Below are positions 1-12,575 of a stretch of DNA of 64,000 bases, piece after piece. Origin of the DNA: Phallusia mammillata (Eukaryota > Chordata > Ascidiacea > Phlebobranchia > Ascidiidae). Each line of letters begins with the position of its first letter. Positions within the stretch are counted from its first letter, which is position 1. The DNA is taken from contig QLIY01000031.1 in assembly GCA_003260075.1 (NCBI GenBank), positions 235,652-299,651 on the forward strand, read 5' to 3'. The position numbers and the translations under genes were made by a program. The notes beneath the pieces were generated by a model. That model searched no databases and was not told the origin of the DNA. It was given only the letters and a program-made list of their open reading frames with translations.

Positions 1-574
1 GTGCAGCACAAAAATGGCGGTCTTTGCAATTTAAACATTAATCATTCCACTCAAAACGAGAGCATGGCCGAAAAAATGACCATTTCTCTTATTTTCCCTC
101 ATTAGGTGAGAACGTTATAGTTCATTTCTGGGAAGGGGGGAGTTTCTAATAAGGTTGTTAAACTTTAAAGTCATCACTCATTGGGTCAATCTGTCAATTA
201 ATGTCCTTATGCATCATAGCAACATGTGCTGTCAGGAACGTGTAGATAGTTAACCTGGTGAAGTTTTTTTTCCGTGCACTGAGCGCGTGCCACGTTTTAC
301 CTACATGTGTAACGTGTCACTATTGGCACCGATAAGCGGCTCGTATCGTTTGTAACCACATACCTCAATACATCTATAGCGTATGGCAACTCATTTGCCA
401 ACTTTGCAACGCTGAGCTACAGATACTGGATTATTAAAAATAGTATTTTGTATTAAAGACTTATTTATCTATTTTTTTATCAGTTTAACGCAAAACTTTT
501 ATTGCTTTTAGTTTAATTTTCCAATAATAAAAAGCAAAACTCGAACTCGATTTGGACTCGCTGGGTTAAAAACT

Positions 575-1083
575 AGAGATGTACCGAATATTCGGTTTGC
601 CGAATTTATTCGGCCGAATCGGCCACTTTTGCAAAGATTCAGTTTCGGCCGAATAATTTGATGCGATTCGGTCGAAACCGAATCTTTTACGAACACAAAT
701 TTAAAGCGTTAAACGTGTCTTTTCTGCTTATTAAGGTATCACGCAATCTTTCAAAAGCCAAAACCTAACGAAAATCGCGTCAATTTATATCTTTTTCAAC
801 ACATTATCGTTTTTCCCACTGTAGTCAATTTTTTTTTAATTGATTGACAGTTTGCCAATCATGCTTGAGGCAATTTTAAACCCCACATAACTGAAATAAG
901 GACGAAACACAACTATCCTGCACTAATTGCCTGGTAGATAAACATTTTTTCATTTAAAACGCGTAGCGTACGACTTCGCGTGACGCCATAAATGATTCGG
1001 TTGATTCGGCCGAATTTATTCGGCAAAACCGCCGAATATTCGGTTTCGGCAGAAGCGAAATTTAGCCGATTCGGTACATCACT
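575..1083. mobile_element. MITE with terminal inverted repeats rich in ATTCGG
   Basis: The two ends are inverted copies: AGAGATGTACCGAAT at the left and ATTCGGTACATCACT at the right (reverse complement AGTGATGTACCGAAT). Subterminal sequence is also inverted and built of GAATATTCGG and CGGCCGAAT units. The roughly 509-bp length and absence of an ORF indicate a non-autonomous DNA transposon. I could not see a clean target-site duplication, so the superfamily is left open. Confidence 0.7.
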
Positions 1084-1337
1084 ATTACAAACTCGATCTA
1101 ACTCGATACTCGCTTACAATTTTACCAGTAACTCAGTAACAAACATTTGTTTACTAATAATCCAAAATTAAATGTCATCACTTTTAAAATTCCGCCCACT
1201 AAAAGAAACCTCCTTACAGCAACTAAACAACACAAGTCCAGACAAATCGTCTAAATGTAACAAGCACATTACTTTGCTACAACATAATTACAATATTAAT
1301 TGACCAACAACATCTGCCCTACGGCTCATCCACTTAC

Positions 1338-4300
1338 CTATGATGACGGGTCCGTTTGTGTCGTCACGCAACGTCACAATGAATCTTTCCTGTGTCTTGG
1401 CTGTGACGTGAAGTGGAACGCGAAAGGTCCAAGTGATCGTTGTTGCGTGAAGTTCCGAAGGGACAATTTCAACGATTCCAGGGACCGCTGGATATAACAA
1501 ATATCGGTCGCTATGGCTACCTTTGCAAATTTTTTGTAATAAATTTGTGAAGATAAACATAGAACCATGCGCTTTTTCGGCGTAAATTGAGAGTTAAAAC
1601 AAGCTTCGGCACGCTTCGACGAAATGCGAAAAAGTGGCAAAGGTACGTTTGGACGAACTGTTAACAAAATTAAATAGACCAAAACCCTTATCTAGGTAAT
1701 AATTTTCGCAAATATTTCAAAGACAAATTTATGAACATTGAAAGGGTTGACAGAAGTTGAAAACAAGGCGAGAACGAACTATAGTCTCAACGTTGATACA
1801 TATGCATAAGAAGTATTGATCTTACTTCATTACCACCCTGATTGTTTACAAAAAAAACGGTTTATAAAAGGCATCATGTTGAAAAAATAAAATAGAATAC
1901 AAATGCACAAATTAAATGAACATTACAAGATAAAATGACTGGTTTGATATAAGTTAAACCGTTTAAAATTGAAAACCAAAACTGACAAATAAGCACCTGT
2001 TGTTACAGTGATGTTGATTCTGGCTGACACAGCTCGAGGTTTGTCTGTGTTGCCCACTGAAGTCCAAGCGCTGAAAATATATTCAGTGGCTGGTGTAAGT
2101 TCAGAGATCATGCGAAGGCCAGGTCGGTTAAACGAAGGAAGACGAATTTCTCGGGATAGAGGGTCGTCGGCTCGTCTAGAAGAAAGTTAAAATGTTAAAA
2201 TTGTGGACCCCAAAATTCAATGTTTCAAAATTTATGTTGGGAATTTGAATGCATTACCATTTTAACAAAACATTTGCACTGCTCCAATAGAATATTTTGC
2301 TTTTGTTAAACAAGCAAACCAGCTACAGTGCTGTAATAAGAGGGATTATCTTAAAAAAACAGAAACAACTGATAAAAATCGATTCTACTTAATTGTACCT
2401 TATTTAAATACTAGTGCATAACTCCAACCGATATGGAACAACTATTACCAAAACCAATAAAAAACTATCTATTTATTTGATAAACTCATAAACGTGACTT
2501 AACCTTACAAGAGATCAATTTATGTTTTCCAACATTTGAAGCAAGGCTTTTAAACTTATTACTCCACATTGTATGTAAAATATGTCACACCAAAATAGAA
2601 AGCTTTTTTAACCCACAAACGTAGTCTGATAAATTGAACCAAAGCTTGTACCTTAGGCCTTATAACACAATAGACAAGATCACCACGTTAAAAACCTCGC
2701 AAAGAAGTTTTTACCTGTAGCTGAGTTCGTAGTTGTCCACACGGTCACCGTTTCCAGGTCTTGACATGGCAACAAACAGGGTGACTGCTTTCGTGTCGAA
2801 AGATACAACCTTGATCGAACTAGGAGGACGAGGCTCTAAAATATTATGTCATAAACATGAACCTGTTAAAATTCTGACTTGTAGTGTAATAATAATTCAA
2901 AAAATGCCAACTGTGATTCTTAACCAACGGACACTCAGAAATTTTCCGTAATTATTATTGTAAAGTTCTATATAATGCTTTTGCGAAACTAGAAATTTAA
3001 TGAATCCAAACGTTTGTTTAACTTACAGGTTGGTGAAAAAAGAACCTCTGGAATAGCAAGTAAATTTATGTGTTTAGTTGCCAGTTCATCGGTGGCGTAA
3101 ACTACGTTAACCATTTAAAAATTCAAACGAGTGAAATCGTGAAATAGAAAAATTGAAAATATTGTTCTTACTTGTGTAGAAGGAATGAAAGATTTTCTTG
3201 TTGTAAAATGATTGTTGGAACCTCGCGCGAACACTGATACTGCAACAACAACAAAATATTAATATATTAACAACCTGAGTAACACAAACTTATTCTAAAC
3301 ATGACGAAAAGAGAAATACTAGGCATAAGATCTGATTTTCGCATTTCAACAGATATGAAACTGTTTTGAGTAAGAGAATCTATCAGGTTGTCGTTAGCCT
3401 GCTTGTGAAGTCCAAAGATCAGTTTCTCAATTCATTCAGACACATAACACAACTTAATGTTCAACGTAGTGCTTGCGGTAAGATTAAACTTCTCGTCGGG
3501 TTTTTGCTGTAAACTGTAGCTTATTTCGCATTGATATTGAGCACTTACGAAACCACGCCCAAGTAAAAAGCCAAAAACGCTTTTAAACTTGTATTTCTCA
3601 CAGCTATCATAACATTTAACACATCGAAATTTTTTATAAAATTGTTAAAACGGCATGTTAAAACTGAGCTAAACTAAATTGGCGGAGTGGATCTAGTAGT
3701 TATTGTCAGAAAATAGAGGTTTGGGTTTTATTTACTGTGCGTTGGTTGGCTTATATTACTCATTGTTATTTTTTCGGCCAGTCGCCAAAAGTTACATAGG
3801 CCATGCATTGAAAGTTGTAAGAATTCAGACACTTTTATTGTTGTTCTTTACACTATTGTTGTTAAGGTATTGTTTTTAAACAAGAATATCTTGCCTTTTT
3901 CAGACAATTTAAAGCGGATGAGCTCAGTATATTGTTACGATCCACTTTAGCGACATTATTTACACGACAGTAACCGCAATTACAACGTAATTGTGTGACG
4001 TCGCGAAACTAATTTCGAGATTGGTGGTCAAGTGCCAACCACGCCAAATGACTGGTTAATCGCAGTTATTAAGCTACAAGTAACAATTTGTTGTTGTCAA
4101 GAAAAACAAACCATGCTTTAATTCCCGTTATTATAGTGGCATCGCTGGCAACAGTTTTCAGATAGTTTCCAAATAAAAGCGGTTTAACGTTTTTGCAAGT
4201 AGAATTGAATTTTGGGCTTTACAATGTTTTTGTCCCATTTTGTCCTCCGAGGGGTGTGCAACCTTTGTCACTGTGGTATCAAATACAATTGCCATGATTA

Positions 4301-7300
4301 GATCGCAGTCCGCACCTTTATATAACATAAGGTGATTTTGGTTTGTTGTATATGGAAAATATGCCTTTATTGAGTTAGCAACTACAAATAAAATTCACAT
4401 ATAATTCTTGTCGCATTATTGTCAGTTCGCACAAAAATAGCACTGGGCTGATTGATCTGCTCAAAAAAAAAAATTGGACTCGTTTGCCAGTACATTTGAA
4501 ATCCAAGCGTCTCTTCGGGCCGCAAAACCTTTAATCAATGGGCCGCATTTGGCACGCGGGCCGCAGGCTGCACACATTAAACTTTAAGGTCAAAAATCTC
4601 TTAACTAACCTGTATTTGTTCCCAGCAGATAGTCCCCTTGCTAGATATGCGAGAGTTCCCTGGGGAAGATCTTTGTCTAAGTTGATTCCTTGTATCGTGT
4701 TGTTTCTCACTATCACTGGAGCGATTAGAGACGATTTTCGAGGAAGAACTTGAACGTTGAAGAATGAAGCCGAATGATTCTTTATGTCTGAAGAGTTATT
4801 GTTTCATTAGAAAAAACCAATTTGGTGTTTTTAATACACATCCTAAAATATTTATATTATGTTGTTTCATTAAACGTTTGCATTAAAGGGACAGATTTTA
4901 AGAGTTTACTTTTTAATAATTGACGTTGCTTGAAATGGTCAGTTTTTGCCAAAATTGTGGTGTAAAAGTAAAGAACTTAATGAGAGCTAAAAATGAATTG
5001 TTTGGGTAACTTTTTTTCACGGGTTTCGAACCCAGGACGCTTGGGTAACTTGACACGAAGAAAATTTATTGAATACGCCACCTGAGATGGACGGTCTAAA
5101 CGTTTGTTCAGAATTTTTAAAAGATCTTGTCTGTAAAGTACAGTGAAAAAATAAACACAAGTAAGGTATATAACTAAATCACCTAAACTGAAAATGAGCG
5201 ACCCTTTATTGAAACACACGTTTAATTTCCCCCATAAAGTGAAACAAGGTTTTATCTTGAAATCAGATATTGTGCCAACCTGTGAAAGTAATAAGTACGG
5301 TGTCTGGTGTAAGCAGAAAGACGGTGACATCTCGGATGGCTGGTTGCAAAGGCCGCCACTTGGGAGGGGTCAACGGAGTTCGTTTTTTGTTGGAAACGCT
5401 GTCTTCCTTTAGGTAAGGGCTAAAGACAAACAAACACGAGTTAACGTTATGCAATAAAGGTGTTTATATGTAAGTATCGTTAACATGACAGGAAAACCCT
5501 AATTTAGGACGTAAGTAAGCCTTTTGATAAAGTTTTCATGTCTTATTTAGCTTCGTGTTTTATAGTTGGATGGTGGAGCTATTTTCGAAGCGTTGGTTAT
5601 ATTATTGGTAAAATTTACACGGTTACAAAAATCACACATAAAAATATAACTTATATTTACGAACTGAAACAATAAGAGTTATCTGCTTAATAATCAGAAA
5701 CAAACCTCATAAAACTTATCGCAAAAATATATATTTATTTTATGTTTTACCTCATATTGCATTTATCAGTTCGACAACACGATCGACAAAGGCTCGGCGG
5801 AAGGTTAAGATTTTTCGGGATTGAATTTCGTGTCAGGACGCTTCTAGCCGCCGGTTGGCATTGGCGGGAGTTCTGTAATCCAGACAAAAAGGAGGTAATC
5901 TGATTAAACCGCTTGCTAGAAATGCCTGGAATCAATGTTCACTGCAAGCAGCTTGTACATCATCGTAATACCACAAAAGTAAGCAGCGAATAACATAAGT
6001 TTTAACATAAAAAATCCACGTAGTATTGTTCACAGCTACACATACACTTTAAAGGCAACATTGATTGTGAACAACTTAAACAGCTGGTTTTTATCAGCCG
6101 TAGCTGCAAAATATTTTTAGGTTAAGACGCGTTTTCGAAAGTTTAAATCCGAACAAGACATTTTTTCCGATTAGTTCCGAAGCATGGCGAACTGTTTTCC
6201 GAACAATTACGATAGTTTCCGAAAACAACCGAATCAAAAGTTTCAAAACCCGACAAATGTAGAACTTAAAATTCCCAACATTGTTTGGTAGCTTAAAAGT
6301 TCTTTGAAACTTAAAAATGTGGGCACTTCTCTAAAACGATGACTTGTCGTCACTTATTGGCCCAAAGGCTAGCAGACAAATGTAATATTTTGATACAGAC
6401 AGATAAGAAATGTAATAAACCACTACAGCCCGAACAAGGGCGATTACAAAATTGAGCTATCCAGGGTTAAAATTGTCAACGCGAATCACATTTTATTTTG
6501 CCCGGGGCCCCATCTTTCCTTTAAGCTGCGAAGTTTAGTCACAACGTGCAACCACATGTTGTAAAGGCGGATTCAATTACACATGTCTATTGCAGTAAAC
6601 AAATTTGTCCTGCTATTTGAGATGAAAACATCATCGTGAGTATGGTTGTAAGCTATAAAAAAGGTCAATTTGTAACGCGGCTGAAATCAGATTGTTTTTC
6701 CTGAGTCGAGAGCTCGGTATTTGTGATAACAACTCTGGTTTTATAAGCCTTAAACTTAAGATATATACTTGTAAATTTTAACTTCGGCTTATATAACTCA
6801 AAGTTTTTTTTCAATTAAAATGCTATCACCTCAGAGTTGTTAAAGCGGGACGGGTTTAGACTTAAGTTTAAATTTAAACTGTCTTGATTTGGGCCCGATT
6901 CGGCCACATTTGTGTCGCAATTTCAATCCAGAAAATTTTGCTTTAGACTGTCGGGCAATATGTGGTCTTCATTAAAAAAAGTACTCATGTCGGGTTTGGG
7001 GCTTTTAATTTCAGGCAGGGATCAGAGCCCCAATTTTCGGGTCCGCTTACAATCCTGTATCATCTGGAACCGCTGGGGGGGGGGTCCAGTATTTTTTAAC
7101 AATCAAGAAAACTGTCTAAATTTTGCACGAACCTCTCTGCTACTTGCAGCGCACGCCGAGAATTGCTGGCAGCCTTTTGAGATTCGAACCTGACCGTTTT
7201 CCAAGCGCACAACGTTTTGACAACCGTTGGATCCCGGGCAAAATCGCAAAGTGCGGCATTTGTCATTTGAATCGACGTTGTTGCAACTGTAACATCTGAT

Positions 7301-7777
7301 TCCTGCAGCAAATAACACCATTGATTTGAACTGTGTAACACCACAAAATATTATTTAACCTTTTATTTGCGTTTAGGCCGTTTGGTCGATTTCTAGCTAA
7401 GTTTTGAAATTGGAACGTACACCAGTAATATTATCTACCATTATGTTAACTAGTAGGATGGTATAATTATTATGGTAAAAGTATATTCACAAAGATTCAA
7501 GTTTACAACGACATAATTACTTTGCTACACATCTGTTTGTAAATTGTCAGAAGTTTTGTCTTTAAACAAAAAATTCCTTTAAAGCGAATTGGAGAGTTTT
7601 TAAAAAAAAAATGTGTGTACGTTATTTTTGCTAGTTTTAGAAAACATTGATGCTTCTAATAATTAAAAAATAAACTAAGTTAAATCGCAATGGCGTTTAT
7701 ATTCGGTACTTACCCTGAGTCGAAACCGCGTATAATCCAAGAAGTACAATTTTGATCAGCAAACTGAAATGCTCCAT
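1338..7777 (-). CDS. Secreted/surface LU (Ly6/uPAR) + fibronectin III protein, 3' part off the window
   Basis: Nine phase-compatible exons on the minus strand: 7714-7777, 7133-7302, 5751-5872, 5280-5419, 4610-4787, 3172-3239, 2715-2835, 1997-2175 and 1338-1487, about 397 residues with no stop. Exon 1 encodes MEHFSLLIKIVLLGLYAVST, a classic signal peptide. Exons 2-3 encode a cysteine-rich module opening with IRCYSC and closing with CRSCCRTDKCN, the signature of a three-finger LU domain. Exons 4-6 form one FnIII domain (PPKWRPLQP start, LSAGNKYSISVRA end). Exons 7-8 form a second (KPRPPSSIKVV start, LTPATEYIFSAWTS end), and exon 9 opens a third (AVPGIVEIVPSELHATTITW). I do not recognise an orthologue. 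The role is presumably extracellular recognition or adhesion (inference). The exon 2 donor is weak (GAG|GTTCGTG), so the LU-FnIII link is less certain than the FnIII chain. No further exon was seen in 1-1337. Confidence 0.72.
5013..5100 (-). repeat. Possible tRNA-derived SINE head
   Basis: On the minus strand a B-box-like GGGTTCGAAACCC follows a GGTGGCGTA A-box-like stretch at tRNA-like spacing. It does not fold into a convincing tRNA, so a decayed tRNA-derived SINE in an intron of the LU-FnIII gene is the best guess. Confidence 0.3.
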
Positions 7778-8880
7778 AGTGTATAGCAGAAACAAGTCTT
7801 TTATATTATAAGTAACAAGTTTACACGCACATCGGTTTTACACTATCTCTGCTGTGACAAAAATTACTGCATTAATATTATGCTCCTGCTGGTGTGGCGC
7901 TTGAAAAATTCTTATTTTCCATTTTAATCACTATCAATTTCAAAATAAACAAGACTCCCGAACTTGCTAAACATTTGCACTGATGCAAACATATATTCTG
8001 GCATAAAAGTTCTTCCTGCTGTTATCATACTGCTTTACATTCTTCTGTCAATTTTGGCTTTGCAAGTATACTCGAATTAGTTTCCCTGCTGTACATAAAA
8101 ACAAGGTATCTTCACGTAACACCAAAGCAGCTTGTCCACAAGCATTTAAAGCCCTTCTTACATTTATCCCATGTGCTCACTGGTTTTGCTTGCCTCGCCT
8201 TTTTTCGCGCGCTTTTTTCTTCCTAGGTTTCGGTCGATGCGAAGGCGGCCTAATCGTGACGTTACAAACACGAGCGCGTAGGCGTCTGGATGGTAAACGT
8301 CATAACAGCTTCGTTCGTTAATTGGTTGTTGATCAAATTACTGCCAGTTACAATGTTGTGGTCGAGTAATTGAAATCTAATGAGCTCATTAATAACTGGG
8401 TAAAGGTGTGAAACGGATACAATTTTAATTTCTTCATTAGCCAAATGCCGTTTGCTTTATTCCAGACAGTAACCACACTTATAAGCTGTTGCTGCTGCCA
8501 GGCATAATATGGTCGCCTTCATCAGGGTATTTACTTAGTGACCACGTTTAACTAACCTGTACATTTATTTGCAGACAAAACAGAGTTTGGATACAAAGCG
8601 TTTTCCAAAATCTATATATAGATTTATAGGAAATTGAAATTAGAAATCAAACGTTTTGAAATTTCTGTGTGCTGCTTATTCGTACATTGAATAATTGTTC
8701 AAACTTTGTCATTAAACCACTTTGAGAAAAAGAATTTAAAACCTCTATTCCAGTTTTAAACGTGTTCCAACTATACTTTTTGCCTTGTATTTGACTATAA
8801 ATCCTGATAAATTGATTCTGGGAATCATTCCCTGTTCTATTGCCATTGTTGCAACGATTTCCACCTTTCATATTATATAT

Positions 8881-9095
8881 ATCACAAGTTTGGGAAATCT
8901 TTATTTCCAGGCTGAAATCAGTTGACAATCTTTTAAAAAACAGATATGTTAAAGAACTATTGGCTTTTTCTAATTTTAATCCCTTTTATTGCTTTCTGTA
9001 GACACTGAAGATGCTTTTTTAGCGAAATATATTTGTTTTTTAAAAGATTGTCAACTGATTTCAGCCTGGAAATAAAGATTTCCCAAACTTGTGAT
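8881..9095. repeat. Perfect 62-bp inverted repeat with 91-nt spacer
   Basis: Bases 8881-8942 and 9034-9095 are exact reverse complements over 62 bases. The left arm begins ATCACAAGTTTGGGAAATC. The 91-nt spacer is AT-rich with no ORF. A transcript across it would form a very stable long hairpin. Perfect identity implies a very recent inverted duplication, active maintenance, or an assembly or cloning artefact. No terminal motif of a known transposon family was recognised. Confidence 0.85.
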
Positions 9096-9749
9096 GTATT
9101 TGACTATGGTTTATATTGGAGAGACGTGGGTAAGGTAGGCCTGCACTGTTTGTAACTTCCGCGATTTTTTTAGTTTTCCAATTTCATATCTAAGATTAGT
9201 CATACATCTTCTATTCAATTTTCACATTTGTCAAGTTGACTTTTACAATAATCAAGACACTGCCTTTCCAGCTGTTAGCCGTTTAAAATTTTATGACAAA
9301 ATTTGCATTTTGCAAGTCAAACCAAGTCCAATAATCCCCAATAAAATCACAATCAAAGACATTTCTTTCTCATTTAGAGGCGATCTAAGCACCGTCCAAA
9401 CACTTAGGCTACCGTCAATTTTAATTAAAAACGGACGGCATTGGGGGGCATTGACGCAAGAAACTGCTCACAGAAAACATTAAAAACAAGTTTGGTCGTT
9501 AGAACGTCTGGCGATTTGCTTAAGCACGATTAGCAACGTGATCATTGATATATGCAGCAATATTGCTAACACCAACTGCAACCCCATGTAAGGCGTACAT
9601 TTTTAAGTCGTTTTCCTCATTTACTCCATAGATGATTTTGTTGGACAATTGATCTAAAATTTTCAACGGCACGCTAATGATCGGTAAATTAGGAATTTTA
9701 AATAGCGTTGAAACTAATATCACATAAAATTAAGCATCTCAAAACAGAC

Positions 9750-10090
9750 TACCATAACACCCTAAAAATGACTTTAATTTAGATTTTTGAATTGTTTTGA
9801 AACTATTATTGTCAAAAAGGCATTTTGAAAGGTTTACCATATCAACCTAAGAAATATACTTCTAATGAAGATGTTTTAACTTGTGTTGGAAGTTTATGAA
9901 AGAAATAGCATTTCAAAGCTAAAGTTTATGAAAGAAATAGCATTTTAAGCTACTAAGCCATAACACTCTAAACGTAGATTCTTAATTAGGATTTTAAATT
10001 GTTTCAAAACTATTTTTACAGGAAAAGCATTTTAAAACAGGCACCGAAACACCCTAAAAATGACTCTTAATTAGGTGTTTCAATTTGTAT
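9750..10090. repeat. Degenerate direct repeats of a unit of roughly 100-130 bp
   Basis: Related segments start near 9752, 9959 and 10048. They share AACACCCTAAAAATGACT or AACACTCTAAACGTAGATTC, then TTAATTAGG, a TTGTTT(C/T)(A/G)AAACTATT core and GCATTTTAAA or GCATTTTGAAA. A shorter direct repeat, AGTTTATGAAAGAAATAGCA, occurs twice at about 9891-9945. No coding sequence was seen. Confidence 0.6.
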
Positions 10091-10488
10091 AGAATCTATT
10101 TGGCCTACTACGGAAAAACAGGTCCCACCAACCCATTTCGAAACTTCGTTGCACAATCACGGTGTAAAAATTCGTGATGAACAACCCTTAAAAAGTACGT
10201 AGTACCCTTATAAATACATTTCCGTTGCTATTTTGCAAGAGCGCCAAATCACATATTAGGAAAATTTGGGGGCACCAACATTCACTGGCCAAATCTATGA
10301 CGTCACAGCAGCTTGGGCCTATCATGTTTTACGTGCAGCTCATAAACAAAACTACCGGATTTTGTATATTCGCTCCACGAATGGATAAACGAAGCCAAAT
10401 TCCAGCTACGATTCAATGCAAATCTGTTGGCACGTCAAGTTTTTTTTTGGTCAGAAGCATTAGATACTGGCCGCATGTCAAATGCACG

Positions 10489-10662
10489 GCAAATATTATG
10501 CAATTTGGTGTTGCAAATAAACCAACGTACTTATTGGTTGAAAAGCACTGCAACAGATAGTGCTTGACGAAACATTATTAAAAATATTATGCAATTTCAT
10601 ATTGCACCTAAATAAAGTTTGTTTGTTTTGCAATTTTTGGTTGAAAACCACTGCAACAAATA
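10489..10662. repeat. Two-copy tandem repeat
   Basis: Two adjacent related blocks carry AATATTATGCAATTT, then ATTGCA or TTGCAAATAAA, then TTGGTTGAAAA(G/C)CACTGCAACA. The first is at about 10491-10557 and the second at about 10582-10661. The open frame crossing the first copy is most likely fortuitous. Confidence 0.55.
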
Positions 10663-11147
10663 GTTGTTCGCAAATAAAGATTTTTATTTATTAACGATGA
10701 CCATGGCTTCCTATTTTATTTTTTTCGCCAAACCAGAAACAATACACGAGAAAGCTTCTTAATTTTCGTGAAAAATAATATTTCTATACGGCATCATAGC
10801 AATGTTGACTAAAAGTTGTCGTATTAGTCATCATTTGTTTGTTGCTTGGGCAGCCACACACCAAATTTTCTGGAAAACCCCCAAAATTGGCACTCGTTGG
10901 TATATCAGATGACTCGACTGTCGTGATTGATTTACGAGTAGAACGTGTTGGTTGCTACTTCAAGTAACGCATATTGGTTGTCGCGATGACAGTACAGAAA
11001 TTTTTGGCCACCGTACAAGCAGATTAAGACTCTGATCCTTAAGATTACAATAGGGTCACTCGGTTCGAAGGCAAAATGTCATCGGATTTTAGGACACGTT
11101 TTTTTGCTTCTATCAGCAGATCGAGCCGCATTATTAATAGTTTTATT

Positions 11148-11363
11148 CAGTCGTGGGATTCAGCCGGTTCGCACCGGTTCTACAGAACCGTCTGTGATAA
11201 TAATTACTAAATACAAACACTGTTGGGATTCAGCCGGTTCGTACCGGTTCTATAGAACCGTCCAAAATTTTATGAGATCAGCGAACCGGTTAGCATTACT
11301 GGTTACTGTCGATGGACTTTTTGTAACAGAACCGGCTGACAAAAAAATTGAATCCCACCACTG
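11148..11363. mobile_element. hAT-like MITE with perfect 8-bp target duplication
   Basis: The element starts CAGTCGTGGGATTCAGCC and ends GAATCCCACCACTG, which are terminal inverted repeats. It is flanked on both sides by the identical 8-mer GTTTTATT (11140-11147 and 11364-11371). Internally it holds several CCGGTTC and GAACCG(G/T) inverted motifs, including two copies of GGGATTCAGCCGGTTCG. An 8-bp duplication and CA..TG ends are typical of hAT elements. At 216 bp it cannot encode a transposase. Confidence 0.85.
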
Positions 11364-11936
11364 GTTTTATTGTTTTATGGTATTTGCTAACTTAAAATCT
11401 ACACCACATCAAAATTGCTGAGAAATTTTTAATGAAAAAAAGGCTGTAGATTATACTGTCATATAAGTTATAATATTCTGCTTTTGAAAAGGCAATAATT
11501 TTCCCTATTTCGGTGAAAGAAATGCTACCACAATGTAATAAAGTTATCTTAACATTTCAATCCATGTGTCATTTTTTTAAATGTTGCAAAGTCACAGTAA
11601 GAAATATTTGCAGCATTTATTTGCAGATAAATTGGCAGAAATATGATGATACGCAATTTGAATCCCGACTAATGAAAGATGAGCGCGCCTCAAATGACCA
11701 GAAATGCATGTTTCGAATGTTTTCCAAATACCATCTGCTTACATAAAGCGGAAACGATCATACACGAATTTATTATTTACGTGACCACAAACTCAATGCC
11801 ATTCTGAGGTTAACCGGAATAACGTGCGTGGAAAAAATAAACACTAATTACCAAAGTTTTGTTTGGCAAGTTGCGTGATTTAATTTGACATTTTGCAATC
11901 AAATCAAGGATCCGTAAACAAAGCCTTGTTATATGG

Positions 11937-11995
11937 GAATGCTTGGTGACCGACTGATTCGGTATGACACTTTCAATAAGCCTGGCGTACCATGA
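11937..11995 (+). repeat. SINE tail fragment
   Basis: AATGCTTGGTGACCGACTG and AGCCTGGCGTAC here match the 3' tail of the tRNA-derived SINE at 18932-19235. The tRNA-like head is absent, so this is a 5'-truncated copy. Confidence 0.7.
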
Positions 11996-12509
11996 TATAA
12001 ATCAAGCATTATGTACAGTGTACGAAGTTATAAATATTATAACTTGTATGATATATTATTTCGTTTGCAAAAATATTCACAGCTAATGCAACAACTGTGC
12101 AAAAAACGCAATTGCATTTAGTTTGATTACAGCATGTGTGGACCTGGTTTAACGGTAAAATATAAAGGTGGCCCGGCTGTTTGTAGAAGAAGCATGACCA
12201 GCCAAAGCAAACGAAACGGATTTTTTTAAATTGTGTTTGAGTCGCCTCAGGAAAAATCGCCTAGCAAGTGGTGTAGGTTAAAAGATCAATTATTCTTTTA
12301 GCGTCCATAGGTCAACATTCATACTTTAGTATTTGCATGAATGTGGAAATTTCCAGACGTAGGCTACGCTATAAGCCAGTAACCGTAGTATAAGTTAGAA
12401 ATTAGCTACGGTCCTATTTTTTCAACACTAAAGATTAAGAACAAAAATTTGTGAAATTGTACCACAAATGGTGGCAAATTTAAAGTAAGTCCGAGTAATT
12501 CAAACTTAG

Positions 12510-12575
12510 GTTCGAACCCACCAGACTAACAACGCTGGCTTTGCAATCCAAAACCGGACCCATTCACACTGTAAC
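12510..12575 (-). repeat. Possible tRNA-derived repeat
   Basis: On the minus strand a B-box-like GGTGGGTTCGAACC is preceded by an imperfect tRNA-like arm. The acceptor stem does not pair convincingly, so this is more likely a SINE remnant than a functional tRNA. Confidence 0.25.

Noticed and set aside
3027..3050. Tiny extra exon (VLFSPT) of the LU-FnIII gene
   Set aside because: Including it creates a TAG at the next junction, while direct joining of 3172-3239 to 2715-2835 is in phase.
9520..9723. Minus-strand 67-codon ORF (LPIISVPLKILDQLSNKIIY...)
   Set aside because: The composition looks protein-like, but no acceptor, partner exons or recognisable family were found. Kept out as unsupported.
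10225..10560. 111-codon plus-strand ORF
   Set aside because: It runs through a tandem repeat and has no recognisable domain.
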